The notes under the pieces are model-generated. The model saw nothing but the letters and a program-made list of their open reading frames with translations, ran no database searches and was not told the origin of the DNA. From NCBI RefSeq assembly GCF_002368295.1, contig NZ_AP018248.1:4744500-4808499 (forward strand): a stretch of DNA of 64,000 nucleotides, read 5' to 3'. A program made the translations under genes and the position numbers. Source of the DNA: Tolypothrix tenuis PCC 7101 (GTDB lineage: Bacteria; Cyanobacteriota; Cyanobacteriia; Cyanobacteriales; Nostocaceae). This document shows, piece after piece, positions 34,279 through 43,100 of this stretch; position 1 is the first letter of the stretch; the number at the start of each line of letters is the position of its first letter.

Positions 34279-34539
34279 ATGATCCAATGTCTTGAAAAAG
34301 CACAATCCCTTAATGTCCTCGATATCGGTCATCAACTTGCTCAGGAATTTGCCAAAACAGCCCCAGATCGCGATCGCAATGGTGGTAGCCGTCCAATCCA
34401 TGAGATTGAGAAGTTGCGCCAAAGTTGCCTACTCAATCTGGTGATTCCTAAGATTTATGGGGGATTAGGAGAAACCTCTTGGGTCAAAATCTTTCAGTTG
34501 ATCCGCGAGTTCTCCAAAGCTGATGGCTCGATTGTGTAA
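34279..34539 (+). pseudogene. Acyl-CoA dehydrogenase N-terminal stub
   Basis: 86 codons from ATG 34279 match only the N-terminal helical domain of acyl-CoA dehydrogenases of the SfnB/desulfurisation-like type (RDRNGGSRPIHEIEKLRQSC, LVIPKIYGGLGE, FSKADGSIV). Family members are about 400 residues; the FAD-binding and catalytic parts are missing. The sequence changes immediately after the stop to cassette copy C (from 34540), so a rearrangement removed the rest. A ribosome-binding site (GAAGGAT) remains, so the stub may still be translated, but it should lack enzyme activity. Confidence 0.82.
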
Positions 34540-34641
34540 AACTGTCAACCCTGAATGGACGACAAGTTCGAGTCAATTTCCTATATTGAATTCATGCAAA
34601 CACCAATAGCGAATCAATTGCAAGATTCAAATTTGCTGAAT
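34540..34641 (+). repeat. Upstream cassette, copy C (partial)
   Basis: This matches the middle and right parts of copies A and B (AACTGT-AACC-TGAATGGACG, CTATATTGAATTCATGCAAA, AGATTCAAATTTGCTGA), at lower identity. It starts exactly at the end of the acyl-CoA dehydrogenase stub and lies 60 bp before SDR 2, as expected for a promoter brought in with that gene. Confidence 0.7.
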
Positions 34642-34700
34642 ACGAGATATTGCATATCGAAGCTTTGCTACTAACCCGAATAATTTTCAGGAGATAAATC

Positions 34701-35531
34701 ATGACTCAGAGAACATGGCTGATTACTGGTGCTTCACGGGGCTTTGGCGCCGAGATTGCGAAAGCAGTTCTGGCAGCAGGTGACAGATTAATTGCCACCG
34801 CCCGCAATCAAGCTGATTTGCAACAGTTTGCAACCAATAAAAACGTATTAGTACTGAGTATGGATGTCACTGATGAGACTCAGGTAAAAGCAGCGATCGC
34901 CACAAGTCTAGAAGAATTTGGACAAATCGATGTATTGGTTAACAATGCTGGATTCGGTTTGCTCGGAGCAGTCGAAGAGTGCAGTGCCGAAGAGGTTGAG
35001 AGTGTTTATCGCACCAATGTCTTCGGGCTACTAAATGTCACCCGTGCTGTGCTGCCCAGTATGCGTCAAAATCGCTCTGGACACATCATTAATTTATCGT
35101 CTATCGGTGGCTATCGCTCCTACCCAGGATGGGGGGTTTATGGCTCAACCAAGTTTGCCGTCGAAGGGATTACTGAAGCCCTACATTACGAGCTAGCCCC
35201 GTTAGGTATTCACGCTACAGTGGTTGAGCCAGGATTTTTCCGTACCAATTTTCTTGATGGTAGTTCACTGCGTCAAAGTAGAATACAAATCCCTGATTAT
35301 GCTGAAACTGTCGGTAAAACCCGCGACGGGGCAGTTGAACATAACTATAAGCAACCAGGAGATCCGATCAAACTCGCCCAAGCCATTCTTGAGATTGTCA
35401 ACACAGATGAACCACCCCTACGCTTACCTCTAGGTACAGACACGCTTCAAGCAATAGCTAAGAAGAACGCCTACGTTGAGCAAGAGACGCAAAAATGGCG
35501 AACTCTGGCTGAGTCTACCGATTACAGATAA
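34701..35531 (+). CDS. Short-chain dehydrogenase/reductase (SDR) 2
   Basis: The product has 276 residues. Cofactor motif TGASRGFG (9-16), NNAG (81-84), Tyr147 and Lys151 (YGSTK), and the PGFFRTNF segment are all present, so it should be active; ARN at 34-36 suggests NADP(H). It has a good ribosome-binding site (AGGAGAT) before ATG 34701. It is a paralog of SDR 1. Its 3' end and the following 12 bp recur in decayed form at 29793-29888 in front of the intact medium-chain reductase, showing that an SDR-reductase pair was once duplicated. Confidence 0.93.
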   Translation: MTQRTWLITGASRGFGAEIAKAVLAAGDRLIATARNQADLQQFATNKNVLVLSMDVTDETQVKAAIATSLEEFGQIDVLVNNAGFGLLGAVEECSAEEVESVYRTNVFGLLNVTRAVLPSMRQNRSGHIINLSSIGGYRSYPGWGVYGSTKFAVEGITEALHYELAPLGIHATVVEPGFFRTNFLDGSSLRQSRIQIPDYAETVGKTRDGAVEHNYKQPGDPIKLAQAILEIVNTDEPPLRLPLGTDTLQAIAKKNAYVEQETQKWRTLAESTDYR

Positions 35532-35541
35532 GGAGTGGAAG

Positions 35542-35759
35542 ATGGAGCCATTATCAACTATGCACGCACTGAATTGTAGATGATTTCACACTGCGGCATT
35601 TCGTAGCACCGAAATTTCCCAACCGTAAACCCACTCGCTTTGATCCACACAGGTAAAACGCCCCATGCCAAATCAGTCCTCGCTGCTGTGCTAGGAACTG
35701 ATCTAGGTGGGATTGTGGAAGCGGGGACAGATGTTAGCAAAATTGCGATCGATTTATAA
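35542..35759 (+). pseudogene. Decayed copy of the medium-chain reductase gene
   Basis: The stretch starts with the same sequence as the intact gene at 29900 (ATGGAGCCATTATCAACTAT, GCACGCACT, TTGTAGATGATTT), but a one-base insertion breaks the frame after about 10 codons. Further matches correspond to the CAGGTAAAACGCCCCATGCC region and to the last codons (GTTAGCAAAATTGCGATCGA followed by TTTATAA). About 780 bp of the roughly 1000-bp gene have been deleted. It lies just upstream of the acyltransferase gene, 28 bp before its ATG. Confidence 0.85.
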
Positions 35760-35787
35760 CTCAGATAAATTCTTCCAAGAGGTTTTT

Positions 35788-37134
35788 ATGCTTCGACAAC
35801 TTGGTATTGAAGAACGTATATTTTGGTTACATGACCAGGCAATACCGCTACATTTTACAATGGCGGCAAAGGTAATTGGGGAACTTCAGGTTGACTCATT
35901 ACAGCAGGCACTAGCTTGGGTACAACAACGACATCCCTTACTGGGGGTACGAATCGTTCTTGATTCCTTGGGAAACCCTTGGTTTACGGAAGATTCAGCT
36001 ACTATTCCCTTACGAGTGGTGCAACGACAAAGTGAGCAGCAGTGGCAACAGGAAGTGGAACAAGAGCTTGCCCATCCGTTTAACTGGAATCAAGCTCCGC
36101 TAATTCGGATTGTATTGGTTCACGCAGCCGATTGCTCAGAACTGATAATAACCTGTCACCATGCGATCGCTGATGGTATGTCAGTAGTTTACTTGCTGCG
36201 GGATATACTGCAAGCGGTTGGGATACCCGGTAGTCAGCAACAAATTTTACCCGAACGTCCTGCCTATGAATATCTAACGCCGATTGCTCACAAAATTAAA
36301 CCTCCAACCAAAGACTCGCAATTAGAGTTGGTAAATCCTAGCCAGACTATACCGCCAGCAAAAAGTCTTCACTTTCGTCTCTTAACCTGGTCGCTGTCAC
36401 CCGAAGAGACTGCTACTGTTATTCTCCGTTGTCGACAAGCACAAACTAGCGTTCATGCGGCTATTTGTGCAGCTTTCTTGTTAGCGATCGCGCAATCCCA
36501 TCACTCACAAAATGATACAGAAGCTCAGAGCCTTGAGCAAAAACAACCTGTCACCCTGAATTGTTTGACAGCGATTAATATTCGTCAATTCCTCACTCCT
36601 CCCATTCAAGAGGACTTTGGCTACTACTTCACCTCAAATATTTCGGCTCATACCATTACCCCAAATTTATCGCTTTGGGACTTAGCCCATGTCATCAAGG
36701 CGCAGCTCAATCAGAAGATGTCACCCGACCAAATTTTTGCCCATCTTCCCGAAGCTCAAGCGTTTATTACTAGCAATCCCAGTATTGATACGATTAAAGA
36801 TATATTCCAAGAACTGTATAGGTATGACGTTCTTGTTAGTAATCTCGGAAAATTGCATATTCCCACACAGTATGGACATCTCCAACTTGCAGCTATATAT
36901 GGCCCATCTGGAGCTATTCATGTTGCAAAGGGTCGCTTTATCGGAGTTGCGACCTTGGGAGACCAAATGTTTTTTAACTTGCTCTACCCTGATTCCAACA
37001 TCTCATTAACCGAGATTGAGCATCTACAAAAGAAGACAATGCAACTCTTGTTAGGGGAATCGATGGAACAAGTTCAACTATTAAGCGATACCTTAATCTC
37101 TGAGGATAAACGGAGCTTGAGCAAAGTCAAGTAA
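35788..37134 (+). CDS. Condensation/PapA-type acyltransferase
   Basis: ATG 35788 is chosen (AAGAGG at 35777-35782); the open frame continues upstream only through the decayed reductase. The product has 448 residues of the chloramphenicol-acetyltransferase-like superfamily that includes NRPS condensation domains and mycobacterial PapA enzymes. The catalytic HHxxxDG motif is intact (HHAIADG, 124-130). A later segment (FGYYFTSNI ... SNLGKLHIP) corresponds to the DFG-type structural region but is changed. It stands alone without carrier or adenylation domains, so it more likely transfers an acyl group to an alcohol or amine than acts in an NRPS. Substrates are unknown. Confidence 0.87.
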   Translation: MLRQLGIEERIFWLHDQAIPLHFTMAAKVIGELQVDSLQQALAWVQQRHPLLGVRIVLDSLGNPWFTEDSATIPLRVVQRQSEQQWQQEVEQELAHPFNWNQAPLIRIVLVHAADCSELIITCHHAIADGMSVVYLLRDILQAVGIPGSQQQILPERPAYEYLTPIAHKIKPPTKDSQLELVNPSQTIPPAKSLHFRLLTWSLSPEETATVILRCRQAQTSVHAAICAAFLLAIAQSHHSQNDTEAQSLEQKQPVTLNCLTAINIRQFLTPPIQEDFGYYFTSNISAHTITPNLSLWDLAHVIKAQLNQKMSPDQIFAHLPEAQAFITSNPSIDTIKDIFQELYRYDVLVSNLGKLHIPTQYGHLQLAAIYGPSGAIHVAKGRFIGVATLGDQMFFNLLYPDSNISLTEIEHLQKKTMQLLLGESMEQVQLLSDTLISEDKRSLSKVK

Positions 37135-37252
37135 GAAATATCTGGGAATGGATTTTAAGCGATCGCTCTTGATTGAGATTCCTTAGTGGCATTCGAGTTT
37201 GTATCCTTGTTTTCTCCGGTCAATGCTAAATTCACATAAAGAGAGAAGTTTT

Positions 37253-37378
37253 ATGACGAGTAAACTTACAGATAAGATAATAAAAGTCCAGTTCCTAACT
37301 TGTAGAGAGCGCGAAAATCTACCTAATGAGGAATTCTCATGTCCAGTAAATTGGATTAAATTGCACAAAATGAACTGA
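37253..37378 (+). CDS. Possible small protein, 41 aa
   Basis: A short open frame, MTSKLTDKIIKVQFLTCRER to KMN, has an AGAGAGAAG ribosome-binding sequence 4-12 bp before its ATG. It ends 17 bp before the molybdopterin oxidoreductase gene, so it could be a leader or a small partner protein. It has two cysteines (17 and 30) and is basic. No homologue is recognised and no codon-usage test was made. Confidence 0.35.
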   Translation: MTSKLTDKIIKVQFLTCRERENLPNEEFSCPVNWIKLHKMN

Positions 37379-37395
37379 TTTGTCGCTGCAACCAG

Positions 37396-39657
37396 ATGGA
37401 TAGCAACTCCCAGCCCCAACCGCCCTTCCACGAAACCAATGAAAACACCCCAGAAATTGGCGGTGGGTTGCCTGTAATTGAGTATTGGGCAAAGCACACA
37501 CTTTCACCAGAAGGGCCACATCTGTGGAAGACCCTGTTTCACAAAAGTGCTTGCTTGTCCTGCTCCTGGGGGACAGGTGGACAAAAAGGCGGATTTACCA
37601 ATGAAGCGGGTGAGAAACTGCAACGCTGCATGAAAAGTGTAGAAGCAATTTCAGCAGAAATCCAACCTCCAGTTCCAGTCCACTTCTTTGATGACCACAA
37701 GATTACTGACCTACAACAGCTATCTTCTATGGAAGCGGATCGATTGGGAAGACTGAGCTTCCCGGTGATTCGACGTGCAGGGAGCGACCATTATGAGCGC
37801 ATTTCTTGGGAAGAGATTTATGCGATCGCCACAGATGCATTTCAGCAACCAGCAGAGCGAATAGCATCCTACAGTTCCGGGCGTGGCTCCAACGAAGCGG
37901 CATTTTTACTACAATTGCTACTGCGAACCCTGGGTTCCAATAATTTGGCAGATTGCTCAGATCTGTGCCATGCTCCTTCCACAACCGCACTCAAAGAGAT
38001 GTTTGGCACAAACACCTCAATCGTCAGCCTGGAAAGCTTGAAGCAGGCAGATTGTGTAGTGTTAGCAGGGTCAAATTCTGCTTACAACCATCCGCGGTTG
38101 ATGAATGAGTTGATCAAACTGCGAGACAAAGGTGGCAAAGTGATTGTAATCAATCCGGTGATGGAAATTGGATTGGTGAAATTTGGCTCTCCGGCATTCC
38201 CAATTAAATCTTTGATTCCTGGTTCTGACATTGCTTCGCTTTATCTCCAACCGATTCCCGGTAGTGATGTGGCGCTGTTTGTGGGCATTCAGAAAGCGTT
38301 AATTGAACAGGGGTTTGTGCAGTACGACTTTTTGCAAGCATATACCCAAGGTTGGGAAGCGGTATTAGAACAGGCGCGATCGCTTTCTTGGGAAACAATC
38401 ACGACTACCTGCGGCGTGTCCAAAGCAGAAATTGCCGCCGCCGCAACTATCATTGGCACATCAAAAGCTGTGGTCTTTGGTTGGGCGATGGGAATTACTC
38501 AACATACCAATGGTGTGGATAATGTCTATAGCATCGCCAATACAGCGTTAATTAGCGGTCAAATTGCCAGAATGGGAGCCGGAGTCATGCCTGTGCGGGG
38601 ACATTCCAATGTGCAGGGCTTTGGCTCAATGGGTGTAACTGTGAAGCTCAAAGAAGAAATTAAGCAAGCGTTAGAGAAGTTGTTGGGGCGATCGCTCTCT
38701 TTACCCAAAGGCTACCACACTCGTGACTTAATCGAAGCAGCCGAAGCAGGCAAAGTAGATAGTCTCATCTGTGTAGGTGGTAATATCTATGGTGCTAATC
38801 CTGACTCAGCACAGGCAAAACGGGCATTGGGTAACATCGATACCATCATCTATCTCGCTACTAAACCCAATATTGGGCACTTTCACGGATTGGCGAAAAC
38901 TCACACAATCATTATTCCCGTCCTCAACCGATTTGAAAACCCCCACAAAACCACCGTTGAATCGGGTAACAACTTTGTGCGCCTCAATGATGAAGGCAAA
39001 ACTCACCTGAAGAATGCAGATTTAATTTCTGAAGTTGAGTTTTTAACTGAACTAGCCCATCGGCTGCTGGGTGATTATCCTGTCGAATGGCGTAAACTGC
39101 AAGATACTCGCTACGTACGGCAACTGATTGCCACAACTATTCCTGGCTATGAAAAAATTGCGACGATTGACGACACCAGCGAAGAGTTCATTATCTCTGG
39201 GCGCATCGTCACCGAACCCCATTTTAAAACGCCCTCAGGTAAGGCAAAAATGTTGACTACGCCACTACCGAATCTGGCTTTACCTCAACCTCAAGACTTT
39301 GACATTGATGATAGAGCAAATAGTCTCGTGCTGGCATTAATGACTGGACGCAGTTATTCCCAACACAACACGGTGGTTTATAAAATTGATGATCAGTACC
39401 GGGGAATGCCTCATCGCCACTGCATTTTGATGAACCGCAGAGATGCAGAAAAAATTGGGTTAGCCGAACATGATCTTGTCACAGTCCAGGGCGATGCCGA
39501 CAAACTAGAGAACGTGGAAGTGATTTACGGTGCTGTGCGGGAAGGTGCGGCGTTGATGTTTTATCCGGAAGTGAATGTCATTTTTAAAGCCAGAACAGAA
39601 ACACGTTGCGGTACGCCTGCTTACAAACGGGTGCCAGTGGTAGTGTATGGAAAATAG
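37396..39657 (+). CDS. Molybdopterin oxidoreductase alpha subunit, YdeP/FdhF-like
   Basis: The product has 753 residues, the usual length of the YdeP-like branch of the DMSO reductase superfamily. N-terminal cysteines Cys53 and Cys56 (SACLSCSWG) and Cys78 are too few for the usual four-Cys [4Fe-4S] site of FdhF, as is common in this branch. Cys191 in DLCHAPST takes the place of the FdhF selenocysteine and is the likely Mo ligand. Cofactor-binding segments include VVLAGSNSAYNHPR, GMGxTQHTN-like WAMGITQHTNG, MPVRGHSNVQGFGSMG, and the C-terminal MTGRSYSQHNTVV. No partner Fe-S or cytochrome subunit gene is adjacent. The substrate of this family is not established; YdeP is linked to acid resistance in E. 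coli. Confidence 0.92.
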   Translation: MDSNSQPQPPFHETNENTPEIGGGLPVIEYWAKHTLSPEGPHLWKTLFHKSACLSCSWGTGGQKGGFTNEAGEKLQRCMKSVEAISAEIQPPVPVHFFDDHKITDLQQLSSMEADRLGRLSFPVIRRAGSDHYERISWEEIYAIATDAFQQPAERIASYSSGRGSNEAAFLLQLLLRTLGSNNLADCSDLCHAPSTTALKEMFGTNTSIVSLESLKQADCVVLAGSNSAYNHPRLMNELIKLRDKGGKVIVINPVMEIGLVKFGSPAFPIKSLIPGSDIASLYLQPIPGSDVALFVGIQKALIEQGFVQYDFLQAYTQGWEAVLEQARSLSWETITTTCGVSKAEIAAAATIIGTSKAVVFGWAMGITQHTNGVDNVYSIANTALISGQIARMGAGVMPVRGHSNVQGFGSMGVTVKLKEEIKQALEKLLGRSLSLPKGYHTRDLIEAAEAGKVDSLICVGGNIYGANPDSAQAKRALGNIDTIIYLATKPNIGHFHGLAKTHTIIIPVLNRFENPHKTTVESGNNFVRLNDEGKTHLKNADLISEVEFLTELAHRLLGDYPVEWRKLQDTRYVRQLIATTIPGYEKIATIDDTSEEFIISGRIVTEPHFKTPSGKAKMLTTPLPNLALPQPQDFDIDDRANSLVLALMTGRSYSQHNTVVYKIDDQYRGMPHRHCILMNRRDAEKIGLAEHDLVTVQGDADKLENVEVIYGAVREGAALMFYPEVNVIFKARTETRCGTPAYKRVPVVVYGK

Positions 39658-39673
39658 CCGGCTGGAGTTAGGG

Positions 39674-40100
39674 TTAGACAATTTTGAAATTGGCTTGAAT
39701 CACAATATCATTGAAATCGCGATCGCCACCGCCTGCTAAATCCTCTACACCCCAAGCATTATTGCCGAGTGAGAGGAAGTGATCTGTATGGTCGGAATTT
39801 GCCCCAGTAAAGCTAAAATAGACAGAAACATCGCCTTTTAGCCCAGCGTCAACTGTACCATTAGCAATGAGATATGGTGCATAGAATTTCCCACCTGCAA
39901 AGGTACCACCAGTTAATACCCCTTGGTCATTCATAGTCATACCATGCTGTTGACTGTTGCGAATTGCGGCTTGTGCGTAACCGGCTTCACCAACACGGAT
40001 CAATTTACCAGTGAGAGAGTCAACCACTGAACCTTGAATGTCTTCAATTTGATAGAAACCGAAAACATTATCATAAGCCGCTTCACTTTTGACAATTGGG
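39674..40100 (-). other. DUF4114-like C-terminal domain of giant protein
   Basis: The end of the protein (YFSFTGANSDHTDHFLSLGN, WGVEDLAGGGDRDFNDIVI) has the DRDFND acidic motif typical of DUF4114 domains at the C-termini of secreted cyanobacterial giant proteins. It probably binds calcium. Confidence 0.75.
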
Positions 40101-43100
40101 AAGGAAACTTGAACTTGTAATCCAGCTAAATCTGTAAGGTCAATTAGTTCCTCTGTTCCTTGTTTTTGTAATTTACCACCTAAAGGAATCTCTTCATTAG
40201 TAATTTCTAACTTCACGACTAAATCAGGGTCAATATCTCCTAATTGATCCTCAAAGCTCAAACTAAATTGATTATTATCCAATGATGCAACAGTCAAGAC
40301 TTGGGTAGAACTGGTACCAAAAGGAGAACCAAGGAACACGCGATTCAGCAGACTGCTATCATTGATAACTGCATCTAAGCTGGTATTTTGGAAAAACAGC
40401 AATCCTAAGTTTTCACGACTGGCTCTTTGAATAATTTTTGTTGGATTAGAAATAAAGTCATCGGGGAGTACCGAGAACAGCACCTGAGAACGTTTGAGTA
40501 CAGCATTGAGGTAGCCATCTTGTCCAGGTTTGAAGCCATCAACTTCTCCTTGGGCGTTATCATAAGCAACCAACGCAATTTGGTGAATGTTTTGGCGATT
40601 GAGGTGCTTACTGCTCAGACTAAACTTGAGATTAATTGTGTCAGTATCGCCTTCTAGTTGGAAGACCTTGGTGTCAGTATTCAAGGTAATATGGGGCTGT
40701 TGTGGCTCGATACCGCCAAAGGGTGCTGCATACTGTAAGCCAGAACTGGTATAAAGTTCATTCAGTCCTCGCGGTAACAGATTTGTATCAAAATTACGGG
40801 CGTATAGTTCACCTGCGTTACCTACCGCCTTAATTACCTTAACTGCAAAATCATTATTCAGTCCCAGCTTGGCACCAAGATTACCTTTAATTCCTAAGAA
40901 TGCCAGAATTTCCGGGGTAGAATCATTATTGGGGTCAGCATCGGTATTAAGAGCAATCAATTCATCAATATTAGTGGAATTAATGCCGTATTCCTCAGCT
41001 TGCACCAAAGTATACATTGTCCACCTGACTACATCAGCCCAATCTGATTGGTTTTCATCAATGATTAAAGCTAAAGGTTCTTTAGAAAAAGTATCTTGAA
41101 GAATTTGGTGTTCTTGTGGCTGAGATAAAGTGGGAATTTTGCCTGCTAGGAGTGTAACGTCATTAAAGACTGCTTCGACCTCACCGCGATCGTAAGCGGC
41201 GTACATCTCAGCAGAAGTCTCAAAGGTGACAAGGGTAGGACTAGCGCTAAATTTTACCAATGCATCTTGCAAATTGCTTAATGCAGTTGTACCTGACATT
41301 CCACTCAGCAACCCAATTTTACGACCATTGAGAGTGGGGATAGAACTAATACCGCTATTTTTGCGGGTGAGAATACCTTGTCCGGTATAAAGATAAATCG
41401 GACTGTAATCGATTCCGTAACTCGCATCACGGACTAAGTTTTCTGTATAAGCCGCAGCAGAAGCATCTACGACACCATTAGCTGTATTACCAAAGCCATC
41501 GGCGAAGGCTTGTTGTACAAATTCTACTTGATTGGGATTGCCAAATACGGCTGCGGCTAATGCCCTACCTAAATCTGCATCAAAGCCTTTGACTGTACCA
41601 TCTGCTTGTTTGACTGTAAAACCGGGGAAGTTCAAGGGTTCAGGTAAGCCAAACTTCAGTACACCTCTTTGTTTGATTTCGTCTAAGACGTTACGTTTGT
41701 CATTGTCAATTAAATTCAGTTCCTTCGGAGTACCTGAGAACGGCGGTGTATACATTAAACCGCCATCAGTCCATAGAAGATTGCGATCGCGTTCTAAATT
41801 CGGGAAGTGACGCTGATAAATTTCGCCGTAGTTACCAACCTGCTTAATCACTTGCACGATAAAATCATCGCGCAAACCTAAAGCAGTCCCCAATTTTTCC
41901 TGCAAGCCTAAGAAACGGCGAATAGCAGGGTCAGAATCATTATTGGGGTTCTCATCTTGATTATCTTTGAGGATTTGGTCAATATTTTGAGAAGTAATCC
42001 CAAATTCTTCCGCTTGAATTGTGGCGTAAGTCACCCAGCGTACCACATCAGCCCAAGCAGATTCATTTTCTGGTAATACTAAGGCGATTGGTTCTTTGGA
42101 AAATTCGCCATCGAGAAGCTTGTGTTTTTGTGGATCTGGGAAGCTACGTAAGTAATTATCAACTAAGGCTGTATCAATAGATAGAGCAGAAATTTCACCT
42201 TTTTCATAAGCCGCAAACATCTGCGCTCCATTATCATACCAGCGCGGTGTAAAGCTAATACCTAAAGGTTGCAGTATATTTACTAAGTTAGCGTAGGCTG
42301 TACTGTTACTAACAACACCAATTGTTGCACCTTTGAGATCTTCAATTTTTTGAATCTTGCCGTCAGTAGGGACTAAAATACCTTGGTGATCGTAAAGATA
42401 CACTGGGCCAAAATCCACATTTAAACCACCATCTCGCACAAGATTCTCAGTCACTCGCCGAACACTGAGGTCAAGGTTTTTATTAGCAACTTGAGTAAAA
42501 CCATCGCTGGAGGTGGTGTTAACGATTTCGACTTGGTTTTTGTTACCAAATAAAGCAGCTGCTAAAGCACCAACAAACTCTAAATCAAAGCTGAGAACCG
42601 AGTTTTGGCTAGATGAAGCAACTTTGAGATAACCTCTTTGTAAAATTGCTTCTAAAAGGTTAGCCCCAGTTCCTTGGCTGCTTTGAACTAGATCGTTCAA
42701 TACTGCGGGAGCATTAAAGCTATACAGGTTTTCCGGTATCTGTTGATTTTCAGTAGATGGAATTGGGGTGGGTTGGTCAACAATTTCCACAACTTTCTCA
42801 AGGTGAGAAAAGTAAGCGTAGGTTTTCCCTTGATTTTGAATCAGTGCGAGATTTTTGCCTTGGAAGTCTAAGACACCATTAATAAAGCGGAAACCACTGA
42901 GGTCACTGACACCAAAACCTGAAGCCGAAATCTGAATTTTGTCCCCTTGTTCGGGATTAAAATCGAGAATTGTGTCAAAGCCGTCATTGGGAGAGTTGAA
43001 GAAGAAGACATCTGCACCAGCACCGCCATTGAGGATGTCATCTCCCGTACCACCGACGATGACATCATTACTATCGCCAGCAACTATCCAGTCGTTATCT

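Noticed and set aside
35707..35787. Longer start for the acyltransferase
   Set aside because: The upstream codons lie in the decayed reductase copy; ATG 35788 has a proper ribosome-binding site and matches the family start.
35788..37134. Fragment of an NRPS
   Set aside because: The product is a complete stand-alone acyltransferase of family length with an intact HHxxxDG motif; no carrier or adenylation domain is nearby.
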